From: Onchocerca lupi
Taxonomy: Eukaryota > Nematoda > Chromadorea > Rhabditida > Onchocercidae
Reading direction: 5' to 3'
DNA: 64,000 nucleotides
Assembly: GCA_028564675.1 (NCBI GenBank)
Contig: JAOVVO010000267.1
Coordinates: 35,008-99,007 of the forward strand
The position numbers were made by a program, and so were the translations under genes. Numbering within the stretch: the first letter of the stretch is position 1; each line of letters opens with the position of its first letter. This document shows, one piece after another, positions 1 through 14,200 of the stretch. The notes beneath the pieces were generated by a model. That model was given only the letters and a program-made list of their open reading frames with translations, did no database searches and was not told the origin of the DNA.

Positions 1-2817
1 AATTTTAATTAAAATAATAATTGATAATTTCATTTATTCAAATATGTCGCAACTACAAGTATTTCGATATTTTAAATATTATATTATGATTCATTTTTAA
101 TCAGCTAAGACTATATTTAGCTCAGTCTTAGTTAAAGTTTAGATATGAAATTCAAGAAAATCACAAAATTTAACAACGTGATTTTTGATTGTAATTAGCA
201 GAAACGCAACCCACAATTTTTGATAACCTGAAATCAAACAAATAATCGCATCCAACTGATGATTTGTGATAATATTATGTCACAAGAAGATTTATTTCTT
301 CTCACGAATAATTATGGTATTTTAATTGCGTACCGTTTTCATCTCTTATGAAAATCGCATGGAATATTTTGACGGATTATCCAATCTGATCTGATTGTTG
401 GGGAAAAAATTCTGATCGATTTGTAATTGCAGAAGAGATTGGTTTTGTTGAAGACACTGATGAGGAACAGATTTTCGCGCTGTTGATGATGCCAACGTAG
501 TCGACGATACTAATCTTGTTGCCCCAGAAGATTCCATTTTACATGAATCATCCTTGCTATTGATAGTGAGCAGAGGCTTACAAAACATAAGTCGTACGAG
601 AGATTGGACATTATGACTAAGATTGGTACATTCCTAACCGAATATTTCACACAATGTCCATAAATTCTAAAGGCAAATCGGAAGACGTGGGAATGAAGAT
701 ATTTGTGTCCAGGAATGTATACGTGACTCACTTGCCTAAGAAATATTACAAATTTCTTCTATGCAGATTACTTCGATTATTTAATTTTATTTACACTGTA
801 ATGATCTGGCTTGATCATGGACTATCTGATTTGACAAGAATAATTTGTTCACGACTTTGTTTAAACAATTTTATCTCATCTGATCATGAGTAATCCGATT
901 TGGTTCCGACTAAATTAAAAAATTGAAAATTTGTTTCATTTTTTTTAGTGATGAAATAAAAAAGAAAAAAGCAATAATTGTAAATATTTATAAAGTGAAG
1001 AAAAAAATTTATAAAAAATTGATGAATCATAACACATTTAAATAGATCGAATTGCATAATAATTTGTTTATTTTTTATTCAAGCCTCATATAACTAACGA
1101 TTTATTGGAACATATGATTAACTGTAAATCATATGATTATTCTCGATATTTTTGATTTACTTATTGTTTTATATATTTTGAATCTTCGGCACTTTTTTCT
1201 TTTTTTTTTTTTTTTTTTTTTTTGTTTCCGTAAATGAAATTACGAATATCGAAAAGTAAAAATCAAAGAATTATGTAATCATTTATGATTAATCTACAAT
1301 CACCTACACATGTATATGTATATTACTTTTTGTCTTAATATACCATATGTTAATGTCAGAAACATATTGATCCATTCATCTGATTGATTGCTTTATTATT
1401 TTAATATCATGAAAGGATAACTAAAGATTATATAATGAAAGTTCTTATTGGACGTAAAGATAGCTCTATTAATTTTTCGAACAAAATTTAATTGCTCTGA
1501 TACTAAGAAAAAAGGAAAAAAGAGCGAAAATTTTGGAACAAATAAATGATCCATTTCAAAACAAGAAGAATTCGTTTCTGTAATTTATAATCGTTTCGAA
1601 AAAAATAAGACAACTGAAATGAAAAAGAATACAATTAAAGTAATACTTGTTGAATGCATAAATGTTTTACATATATACTGAACGGTCAAGTTCTTTTTTA
1701 ACACCATTTAAATAAAAGAAAAAGAAAAAGCAAAAAAATGGCATAGTGTATTAGTAATGAATAAAGTAATTCTAATTTTGCAAAATGAAATGAGCCACAT
1801 CTTATTCATAAATGTTCAATTCAATTTTGATATCAAATGAAATAATTCATTTCCAGTTTTGATTAAATGATTCCTTACTCGTATATATACTACTGTCGCC
1901 ATGTAATATTTGTTGAATGCATAAATTTTTACATATATACTGAACGGTCAAACATCTTGCTTAAAACAGTTGGAAAATAATGGGTTGTTGAAAGTGAAAA
2001 AAAGAAAGAAAATGAAGATATTCGGAAAAAATATCAATATAATTTTTGGAAAAGGAGAAGACGAAAAAAAAACAAAGCAAAATCAGAAAGCATATAAATA
2101 ATAGACAGTTTTCAATTTTCTTCTTCCTTCTTTCTTGTTTTTAAAAGTTACATTCTTTAAAATTTTTCCAATTGTTTTAAGAGAAATTACATTCTATTAA
2201 TCTGGTAATTAGTCATAAAGAAATGATTAAGAATATCTTTAAAAGGGATTATTTCATATTGAGATATTTTCATCAATGAAATTAATTAATTCTATTCATC
2301 TTTTATTATTATAAACTAAAGCAATTTGACGGATAAAAAAGAAATTCCGAACTTTTTGCAGATAAAATATAGTTAGAATTTTTTTCACTTTTTTCGCTTA
2401 ATCTAAAAGTTTTGTTGGGCCAGTAATTAATTAGATGTCATAAAGAAATGATTAAGAATGCATGATTAATTCATTACTCAATTTCACATCTGTATTTTAT
2501 ATAAAATTAAGATAAGAAAAAAACTGTTGAATTCAAACGGATAGAATTAATTAGCAACATAGATAATTTAAGCAGCAGTTTGTGTTTCTGCGGAACATGA
2601 AGACATTCATTAATTAATTGATAAATAATAATTTAGATGCCTTAAAAAAAATCTCATTTACCAATTTATCAAAGCTTCTTCAAAAAAATTAAATAAAAAA
2701 AAAAGACCAGATTTTTTTTTTTCTTCATCGTGTGTTTGATAATTTTCTTATCGAATTTGCATCGTTTTTTTCGTTCCTTGTTTTGATTTGATTTTTTGTC
2801 TTTTTTTATTTTTTTTT
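1..2817. other. Region downstream of the zyxin gene, no gene recognised
   Basis: AT-rich sequence with a T-tract at about 1197-1222 and short direct repeats. One near-identical ~42-nt pair starts at 1648 and 1910 (TGTTGAATGCATAAAT and the following bases). A second pair ending in CATAAAGAAATGATTAAGAA lies near 2203-2238 and 2419-2461. The part 420-740 is more GC-rich and may hold a decayed gene fragment (see findings). Confidence 0.6.
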
Positions 2818-5800
2818 TCACGATGCTTTCGATAATGCAATCAATCGTTTGCCATTACAGTTTTTGCAGTACAAATGTTGATCCAATGGATAGCATCTAT
2901 AATTATAAATTTTTGAAAAAAAAAAAAACCTTTTTTAATTTACAAATTTGCATAGTTTCACACTTTATGTTGAAATTAATTGAATGAAATTTGAAATTCA
3001 ATTATTTTTATCCTTTATTTAAGTTGTTATTTCGAGCTCAAACTATCTTCAAGACGCAAGAATTTATTATTATTTGTTTTCACATATTATATGAATTTTT
3101 CTTTTTGTTGTGTATGGGAAATTACTTAATTTATCATGTAAAATATTTTACATGCAAATCGATTGCATAAATATAAATGAACAGTTATTGCAAGACTATC
3201 ATACGATAACCTACAGTTGCATATTTATTCTCGCCTTTTTCCTTTCTTTTCTCTTTTCTCTTTTTTTTTCTGAGGATTTTTTTAAATTTTTACCCTTGTC
3301 CTTCAATTTTGGAACTTAGTTGCATGTTGCAATCTTCGCATCGATAGCAATTAACATGAAAACTTTTATCCATTGCAACAACTCGTACTGATTCTTCTTG
3401 ACCTTCTTCGGGTATTATTGGTTTCGAGCATACTGCACATCGAGGAGCAAATTTTCTGAAAACAAAAAATAAAACAATACAAAAGAGAAACTGAAGAAAT
3501 TTTTCGAAAAAATAAAATTGAAACAGAAACTATTTATAAAATTGATTGAAATTTCTGAAACTTTAATTTTTTTATTTTTTAACGTGTCAGAGAAAAAAAA
3601 ATAGTGCAACCGAACAAAATAATTTTCGAGAAAATTTCTATATTGAAAGAAAAAAAGTTAGCAGAAAGGAAAAGTTAGAAAGAGAAATGTTAAAAATTTT
3701 CAAGGCAGTTGTTACCATTATTGCTATTGTTTTGCAAAGATATTGAAATAGAAAACAAAATCTTTCATCCATTTCATCAATCTTTATTCTATTTCCCGTA
3801 GAGTTTCATTTCATTTGGTTAAAAATAAATTGACTTCACAAAAAAAAAAAAAAAAAAAAAAGCGAATGAAAAACAAAAGATATTTCAAAACAAGTGCCTT
3901 TATTTTTTGTTCACTACTAGTCATCATCATCAATTAATGAATGCAAATAAAATAATTTAAGCAAGCAGATGCAAAATAGAAAATATCTCAATTTATTTAT
4001 CTTAATTAATTCTGCAGCTGATAAGTTTCAGCAAAGAAAAATAGAAAATTTCAAAATTCTTACATTTTTTCGAAAATTCTTGCATTTTTTGCAACCTTTT
4101 GATTACTGTCGAATTTATGCAATCAATAATTTATTTGTTTCATTGCTTATATTAGTCATTCAATTCTTTTATTATTTTCGAGCCTATGCAATTGTTTACT
4201 TTGCTTATTTGCTTGCTTAAAGGAAAATAAATTTATCTTGCAAATATTTGCTGCAAAAATTGCTTTCTTTTACAAAATTCCTTCAATAATATTTTTTTTT
4301 GGAAGGGAAAGTTAAAAATTAGTGAGTAGTTTATTTTAAGATTATTTCGACGAATTAAAATTCCAAGCAAATCTTATTTCTTAATGGTACGATTTTGGGC
4401 AAATTTTTTTTTTTTTTTTTTTGTTCCAAAAATTTTATTTTTATTAAAAAATATTTACCTCAAGGAAAAAAAATTGACTTGAGAAAATTGAAAAATATTA
4501 CCAGCTACTTACATAATGCAATTAATTCATAATAGGCATTTTTAGTAATTATTTTATTGTTATCAAATTAATTATAAATTATTTTAAAAATTACAAACAA
4601 ATTTATGATAATTGATAAAACTTACTCATGGAAACACACGACGCAGTGTACTTTATTAGTTGAATCAACGGTAAACGGAACTCCATCCAAGCATTTCTTG
4701 CAAACGGTACAGACGAAACAGTCCGGATGATAAGCACCTCCGGTTGCACGTAACAGTTTTTCCGTAATCGGTTTACCGCAACTGCTGCATTTTTCTAACG
4801 ATTTCTGCAAATATTATCCATTTAAAATTTTATTAAAAGTCAAAAAAAGGTCGAAAATTTCAAGCAACAAACGAAAATGATAATTTGATACAAATAAATA
4901 AAAGTAATATTAACAATAAATTCAATAATTAGCATAAAATATTGCACCAAAAATCCTTAAATTCACTTCTGCTTCTCTCTTTTTTCCTTTTCATTTTCAA
5001 CAAAAATTTTATAAATTATAAATAAATTGTGAAAATAATTTCATTTTTAAAATAAATTCTGATTTTGTTTAGAAAATCTCGCTTTTTTAAAGCTTTCTAT
5101 TTCTTTTTTCGTTAAGAAATTATCATTCTATCGAATGTAGCATACAATTAATAATATATTAAGAATAAATTAATGATTCTATATGAAAATTCATAGTGGT
5201 CCATTATTGTAATATGGTAATATTACATCATACTATATTTTCTTAACAGTATATTATCCTGTAACTTTCATTAAAAAAATTGGAATAAAGGAACGGAACA
5301 GAAGTTTCATTGAACTTCAATTCGAATTGTACAATAAATTTTAAATCAATAATAAACTATGAAAAAAATTCAAAAAATAATATAGAAAAAGTAATATTCA
5401 AATAGTTTGATCGATAAATTATGTAAAGATTCAATTCGGGCATAAGATTTTTTTTTTCACAAAATTATTTGTAATGACTTTTTACTGGCTTTTACTTTTT
5501 CGAAAATGAATTGAAAAAATTTTGCACTAAATAAAACATAAATTAAATATGACAAATTTGAAATTAGGCAAAGAACGAAACTTCGGATAATTGTAAACGG
5601 AAAAAAATTCTTTAATTAAAAATTTAACTTGCTTATATGTTTAGATTTAACAAGTATGATCCGTTCATTCTTTAATACATAACAAATTTTTTAAATTTTA
5701 AATTCTAAATAGCAATAAATCCAAAAGTCTTTTTTTTTTAAACAATTAAAACTAACAATTTGAAAAATATGTAATTTAGAATTATTGTTAAATTTAAATT

Positions 5801-5996
5801 TGAACTAAATTTTTTTCTTTACTTACCGTATAATCATCCTCACAAAGTGCTTTACCATCAACATTGTAAAACGATCCACCAGCAAGTTGTTTGTTACATT
5901 CGTTACAGGTAAAGCATGCCACATGGAAGGTCTCACCAAGGGCTGTACAACCTGGACGAGTATTAGTTATACCTTCACCACATTTGCAGCACTTAT
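2818..5996 (-). CDS. zyx-1: Zyxin gene, 3' part: exons for LIM1, LIM2 and LIM3
   Basis: Four exons encode three tandem LIM zinc-binding domains. LIM1 is at 5996-5827 (begins KCCKCGEGI, with FHVACFTCNEC at its centre). LIM2 is at 4804-4626 (KCSSCGKPI, YHPDCFVCTVC, and a CLDGVPFTVD stretch typical of the zyxin/Ajuba superfamily). LIM3 is split between 3455-3294 (FAPRCAVCSKPI, then FHVNCYRCEDC) and 2896-2818 (CYPLDQHLYCKNC, ending ALSKAS then TGA). Each domain keeps the paired Cys/His ligands. Acceptors are TTTCAG, TTGCAG, TTTCAG and ATTATAG; donors are GTAAG-like. Phases agree at all three internal junctions: 170, 179, 162 and 79 nt with one upstream nucleotide. The short exon after LIM3 leaves almost no tail, as in vertebrate zyxins. 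An AATAAA lies only a few bases past the stop (plus-strand TTTATT at 2805-2810). Confidence 0.93.
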
Positions 5997-8230
5997 CTGA
6001 AATTGTATCAAATTAATTTGGCCTAAAAAAAGGAAAAGAAAAAGGTCTTAGAAAGAAAAGTTATGAAATAGTTTTAATTAATTATTTCGCTAGTCTTCAC
6101 TTATTTCAATAATAACCCTTACCCATATATGTTTATTTATAAATAAATATGCATATGTAAATAGTGTCGATTATTTGCTCCAAATTGTTTTAATTACAAA
6201 AATATTTCAAATTTTTACCTAAAATAATCTGTAAATTTATTAAGAAATCAATTAATTAAAGAACGCGCGAATTTTTTTTTCAATAAAATTTCTTTGAGTA
6301 AAACGAAAAAGAAAAGAAAGAAATTATTTCGATTTATCATTTCTATTATATTTAATGCAATAAACGAATAGTTAGGAAAATATATTTTACATATTTTTGG
6401 AAAGTAAGAAAATCAACATTTTATGATTCATTCTAATGAAAAAAAGAAAACAAAAAAATAACAACCGTAAGTTGTATTTCAAGTTTCAAATAGATTGGAA
6501 ATAAAAATATAGCATTCTATCCACTTAACTTTATTACAGCACTTAAAAATTATTATCAATAATTTAAAGGAGAGAGAGAGAGAGAAGAAATGAAGAAAAA
6601 GGAAAAAAGGAAAAGAAGAAAGGAATTTCAATTTTTAACATTATTTTTGCTATTACTGAAAGAATGGATGGACCAACGACAAAATGAATTATGTATCAAC
6701 TATTTCCAATAATTCTCATCAATTTTTGCTTATTTATTTTTCTCAATTATTTAAATTTTTTTCAGCCTTCTAACTCTCTAAATTCTTCAAACTTTTAAAC
6801 TTTTCCAACTTCCAGCTAGTAACGAATGCTCATTATATATCCGAATGAATTAATTAATTAAATAAATAAAATGCATTGACAAATGAAGTAATATAATATT
6901 GAATGAAAGAAGTTTAGTAGAAAAAAATTTTGCTAATGTAAAAGTTGTGCATTATAATCTGCTAAATTAATATCAGAAATTCAGATTTATCTCTTTGAAT
7001 GAATCAAAATATTTGATAAATACACTGAAACGAAAGAAAAAAAAAGATTATAAATAATTTCAATAACACTTAAGCATTCTGGATTAAATGTAATAAATTG
7101 AAACAAGAAAATGTTTCAATCTTTTTTTTTTTTTGGTAGTCGAAAAAATACGGAATGAGTAGATAGTGACTGTGAAATTTAATGGCAAAAATAAAAATTT
7201 TCACTTTCGGTTTTGCAAGTTATTGTGTTTAAAAATTTCGGATATATAAATCTGGGACGTACTTTTTACTTTTCGATTTAATATTTTGCAAGAATTGTCA
7301 AAATTAAATTAACAAAATTTTGTTATCAAACATGATAAAACAAAAAATGCAACATTTAATTCAATATCATATTAATATGACATAGACAATGAATGTGGAT
7401 GGTATAAGTTGATACATGTAACGAAAATACTAAATTTTTAAAATTAATTCAATATGACTTATTTAAATTTAATTTCCAAAAATATATTATTATTAAATGG
7501 AATATTTTAAATTGATATTTCGCAATTAGTAAATTCCTTAAAATTATATGAATTCAAATTAGTTCAAGTTATCGCTAATTTATTTTCATTATTTCTTATG
7601 AATTTTTTAAAATAAATTCTAGGAATTTAATTCATGTATAATTTATATATATATATATACATCTTTTTTTTTTTTTGCAGTTCAATGGTTGCAAAATATC
7701 AATTAAAAAATTTCAGTTAGCAGATGAATTGCTTTTGAATTGTTTGTTATATATTCTGAACGAAAAAAAAAATATTATTTCAAAATTCATATTCTAATAG
7801 AAGAATTTTGAAATTAAACTAGAAGAAATTTTGAAATAAAGAAAATTATATACTATAAAAGATCATAGGAAAAGCAAAATTTCAAAATTCAAGATATTAC
7901 GAAAAAGTTTAAATTTGAACTGGATAAGAGGAGAGGAAGAAAGAAATCCGAAGGAAGAAGAAAATCATGTTCTAAAATGTTTTTTTTTTCAAAATTTTAA
8001 ACTGAAGTTGTCACTTTAGAATAGGAAAATTTCGTGCTAAAATAATATTTCTGTTTAATGAAAGAATATTAACACTACTAGTGCGGATGTAATAAATTAA
8101 TAAATTAAACATTTATGATTATATTCATCCTGTTCAAAACTTAATTAACTTGAAATTTTTTCATTGAAGAACTTAGACTTCAAAATTCACAGATTTATAA
8201 TAATTTTAAGCATTTTAAATTTAGGATTTG

Positions 8231-8261
<31 letters not shown>

Positions 8262-11200
8262 GCAAATATCATGTCACATTTATTGATTTAGGAATTGCAC
8301 CATATTTGATATGATATATGATAAGAAGGAATGATAAAAAAAACATTCAAAGCTTTTCTAATCTCTTCTTCATTCAAAAATTTAAAAAAAGAAAAGAAAA
8401 ATGAAGGTCGAATAAAAAAAGCTGTTAATTTATTTTTGGTATAAACAGATATTTCATAATCTTAAGCCTAACGAAATTATTTATTTTTCCCCTACCAAAT
8501 TTTAACCAAAATATTACCTTCTACGGATAAAATGCATATCACCAATCTCCCGATATAGCTATAATACGGTATATAATATAATATAGATAGATGACATTGA
8601 TTTATTTAATTTTTTATTTATATTTTGTTGATTTATCATGATACTTATATTATTTTTGAACATATATAATTAGGTGTAGATAATAGAAATAATAATAATA
8701 ACGGAAATAGTATAAATATTTTGATATATTAATGAAATATAAATATAATTGACGGTATTCAGATATTCTTTTCTTTTTGATTATAAAATATATTAAAATA
8801 TTGAAAGTGAAAGTTCGGATTAATAATAATGATAATGATTGATTCCTCTTTTTCTTGTCTTGGAAATTAGTCCTTAACTGGAAGAAAACAAAAAATACAA
8901 AAGATGATTGAGAAAATTTAACTAAATTTCTCAAATATAATCAATGAAATCAATTTCCGTTCCCATTTGTTTTCGACTTTCATCGTCATCATGATTTCAT
9001 TCATGAGAAGAGAAGAAAGAAAGGAACTGATGAGAAATTTAAGTGAAGTGAAACGGATTCCTGTGATTGACCGACTTATTATAATGATAATTAGAAGATT
9101 TTATCTACAGATAAAATTCGAAAGCGTATCAATGAACTTTTTGCAATTGAAATATTCCAAAATTTACTAACAACTTTCTTTCCGCACAATTTTAAATTTA
9201 ACATTTCTATTTTTAGATTGGAAAAAAGTATTGAAAAAGATAAATACCAAAGAAAAAAAATTGCTATAAAATTGCAAAGCTTAAGAAATTTTGATCAATA
9301 ATTACAATTTAATTGAAAAATTAAATGAACCTTTATTTGTACAAAATGAATTATAACACACCTGGCCTATGCCACTAACTCAAGTCATTCGATGATAGCC
9401 TAATTCTCATTTATCAGCCTAGGATAAAAATATTTTCCAGTGCTTGACTGTAATAATAATATTATTATTAAAACTAATTATGTTCCAAATTTTTGTAAAA
9501 TTATGACTTTGTAAATGAATTATTAATAAAAATAAAGGGATGAAATTGATTGAAATTAAATAAAATATACATTTCCCTTTGTTCCTCTCCCTTCCTCTCT
9601 CTCTCTTTGATAATTTTATGAAGTATTGCAAATTTTTCAAACAGTAATAAATCTTTTTTTTTTTTTTTTTTTTTTGAAAATGAAAGGAAAAGACGAAGAC
9701 TTTAAAGAAAATTTAAAATGCAAACATTTGTTTTTTGGAGATTTCATATATTCATGAAATGAAAATAGAACGAAAAGAAAGTAAAGCAAGCAAAAAAGTA
9801 CTATCTGTCAATAAAAAATTTTCAAATTTTAGATTTTTTATTTTTTTTTAAATTTTAAATTTTCCTATATTTATATACATATATATACACATATAGATAT
9901 TTTCATATATTTATGAGTGTATTTCAGTCTCGGAGGGAATTATGGCAGTCATTCTCGAAAAAACTGCCTATTCTCGAGATTGCTGCTTAACAATCACTTT
10001 TTTCATCTTTATTTCCATTCAATTTTTTTCTCTTTCTTATACTTTTTTCTCTATTTTTCTTTCTCTCTCCTTTCCCTTTTTTTTCATTTCTTTCCTATTT
10101 TATTTTATTACTTGATGAAAAAAAAAAACAAAAATGAAAAATGAAGCAAAATTGAAAAATACATCAAAATTCCGTCCATCATCTAACATTTTTTTCATTT
10201 CAAGCTTCCATTTTCAGATTTTAATTTCGATAAAGTGCAGAAAATCTGAAAGTATTACTTTGCTCTGTTCCCAATCCTAGTTCCTGCTTTAAAATTTTTT
10301 CAAATTCCAATCCGAAAATAAATAAAAAATTGAAAAGAAAAAGAAAGTAAGAAAGGGAACATTCCGAACTTTTTTCTATTTCAAAATTGCTAAATTGTGG
10401 AAACATTTAAATAAGTGAATTATTAGAAATTATTCATGCTCATAATAATGTAATACAACATGTATTATTAGACAGTATAAAGAAATTATTTTATTTTATT
10501 TTTCCTTTCTTTACAATTTGCTCCAAAATTTCCGTTCTTTTTACTCATTTTCAGTCCTTCTTACCTTTTTAGCACAAAAAAAATTCCAAATATCTGCATT
10601 TAAAATGATATCATTGCTTAAAAAATTGCTTCGCAAATTCAATGTAAAAAAATTAAGGATAAAAAATTTAAGCTAATTCTTCATCATTTATACAATTTCA
10701 TTAAAAGATTCTAATTTAAAAATAAGCGCATAAAATTGGAAAAATATAATTCTGAGTTCCTCATTTTTTGATATGATTTAATAAAATTTTCAAATATTTT
10801 ATACATTTATATTTAAATTTAAATATCTTACGACATATTTTGACAGAAAAGAAATTTTTCAAATCTTTAAGTTTTTTTTCTTTTTCTTGAGTTATAATGA
10901 AGCTTTATTAAATAATATATTTGAAATTTACATTTGTATTTGAGTTCAAATATTTGATAATATACTGAAAAAAGAAAAATTATGAGATTTTTCTTTCCAA
11001 GTATCATTACAGGCATTAAGATGATAATATAATCCGTTATTTCCCATCATTATTTGTCAGAAATTTTTATTTTATGATTTTTTTATTTGCTAGGAATTTC
11101 TTATTGAGTATACTTTTAATTCTCTATAAAAAATATTCCGTATAATAAAATTTTGATAAAACTAATTTTTTATCGAAAATGGAAGAAAATCAATGCAATG

Positions 11201-14200
11201 ATAATTTGGCATCAATTTAATTCATACATATTGCCGGATATTTTCCAGATTTTTTTCACGGTATAATAATATATCAGCTAATTTGAGGAAGCATAATATC
11301 AACTTGCTATATGGAAAAAGTCATTTGGTACCAGCTAATGGTACCAGCTACATTATTGGTACCAACTAATAGCACTGTTTATATTAACTACCTGGTTAAG
11401 CAAAATACTAGTTTGTCATAACAAAGTTTGTTATGACAAGCTTATTTGGTACCAACTTTGCACATGTATGTTAGTATAGTAATATTTTAAAAATTGATAT
11501 AGAAAATAATTTAATTACATTTTTGCCCTTTTTTTTCTCATATTATTTATTCATTCATTTTTCAGTTTACGAATTTTTGATGCAACGTATTTTTCTAAAA
11601 TGTTTTATTTTTATTTTTAAATTTTTGCTACAAATAAGAATTCATGTATACCGCAATTAAAAAATGTCATGAAGCATAAAGTTTTTTTTTTTAGAAATAG
11701 AAAAATTATATGTATCACACCTATTTCCAATCTTATTTCTTCATAATCATTAAGGTTTTTTTGCTTTTTTGCTCTATCACAAATGGGTTAAAACAAAAGA
11801 TATTTAAGTTTTACTAGATATTTTTAATGATCATTGATTAATTTTAACAATTATTTAATGTAAACAAGTGTTTTCCCCTAGCTTTTTTTCTTTTATAATT
11901 ATTTCTTTTAGTTAAAATATTGTTATTCTCAAACTTCACTGAATTATTAGAAGATTGAAATATTAATATTTTTTTTCTCTTTCCTTCTTCTCTCTCTCCC
12001 TCTCTCTTATTATTTTTCTGGTACATGTATTTAATTACGGTAGTATGTGTTAAAAGAGAAAGTTTTGTTATACTTTAAAAAACAATCAATCACTGACATA
12101 AACGATTGCATTCAATTCTTTTTTCCTTTCGATATTCGTCATTTTTAAAAATTTCCAATCAATCTTTGTCATTTGAATGTTTGCCGAATGTTTTTAAAAG
12201 TAAAACGAATCCATTTCTCTAAATTTTCGGAAAAAAAAAAAGAAATTTCGAGAAGCGAATTAAGTAGTCGATGAAATGGATTAACGTTTTATTATCCAAT
12301 AATTTTTATTATCTAATATTTATTCATTTCTCAAATTACATTTAGTTTGAAATCTTATAATTTAGTAAAAGTTTTCCTAATAAAAGTTTGAAAGCTGGCT
12401 GGACTAGAATAAAAAAGCCGGAAATCTGGAATAGTAATTAAGAGTGATAATTAGCAAGAAATAATTCATCCGGGAATAAGCTATTAAATAAATTTTCGAT
12501 CAGATTTCAATTTATTTCTGTTTGTGGACTTATCGTCAACCCATGAGAATCATCTTCTATCTTTGAAATTTGATATCAACATAAGTTGACGCATAGAAAA
12601 TAGATATGTTTTTTTCAAAAATGGTTTATGATAAAAATAATTTCGAAGTGAGATATAATTTTAAAAAATTTTGATGTTTTTCAATTTCTCAATTTCTAAC
12701 AATCAGAAAAGCCAAAAATTTTAAATGGTAATTAAGAGTGATAATTAGCAGTAAGAAAATAACTCATCTGCAAAATCGCTATATTTGACTTTCTCATTTA
12801 TCATTTCTAATCTTTTCTCTTCTTCCTTATCATAATTGTTTTTTCTAATTGTTTGAGAGAGAAAAAAAGAAACTTCGGGAAGTAAAATAAATGTTTGATG
12901 AATTGGATTAAAGCACTATAATCTGATAAATTTTTCTTCTATCAATATAAATTTCACATTTTCTATATGAATAACTTGTTATATTTAACCTAATTTCTAG
13001 CAATTATTCGATTTAATCTTCTGATCGGCAAATTAATTTCTTTTTGCACTCATTATATGAAATATGATGAGATATATGATAAGGATAAAGATATGTGATA
13101 AAGACAAAAATATGTGATAAAAATGAAAATACGAGATAAGAATCCATTTTTATAGAAATAAAGGTATTATTTCTTGATTACAAATACTGTCATGATTTTG
13201 TTGACATTTTCTTTAATTTTCATTTAGCGTTTCAGCATCAAACATCAAATCTCTATAAATTTTCAATCATAAATTTTACCATTATGAGCTTCATTTTCTT
13301 ACTAATGTATTATGCATAGTGAGACTACATGTCTATATTGTTTACGCTTTAATGGATTCCACTAGGCTTGAAAATTATTTGACACTTCGAAATTGGAGAA
13401 CGCAAGCAATGATTAAACTTTATCAGTTTCTTTGTTTCTTTTTTTTTTACATGAAATTTCATCGGTAAATCTGAAGTAAGTCGTTGATAAAACTTTCGCC
13501 GATGATAATGAATCAGTAATAATAATCTTTTGATTTATACATATACTAAAATATGTTAATATAACAATCAATTCTTCTTACAACTGATTAGCTTGTTTTA
13601 TTTTGAAAGACAATTAATCGCATAAATTGATAAATTAATCAGTTAGATGTGATAGCACAAGTGATAATTTTACAACAATTCATTTCCCCGCAAATTACAA
13701 CATTCAAACATTTTTTGGAATAATTTCTTATTTTGAGTTGAAGTTAAAATATATGCTTGATATCATGATAATTGCTAAAATGATAACTGATAATTTAAAA
13801 ATGCGAAAGACTATCCACGCAAATAAATCAATCAATATTGCAATTTAAATATTAATCTTTCAAAAATTCTTCTGCTTTTAGTTTTCAAATTAGATAATGC
13901 TTTTTTTTTTAAATTTTGCATCATTTTTTGTCTCTTAATTAATTTTTCATAATCTAAATTATTATACTAAACTTCATGGTATTCATTACTGTTTTTTATA
14001 TGATTAATTATTAATAATCTTATCGACTTGTTTTTTCTTATTTAAATGGACTACAATTTCTTTTTTTTTCCAATAATAAACTTTTCAAATTCAATTAAAT
14101 TATTCGGCTCTATAATTGTGACGATCACTAGCATCACCCTATAAAAAAAAAAAATGTATATATGTAAAAAACAAAAATGAAAAATATATAAAAAAAACTT

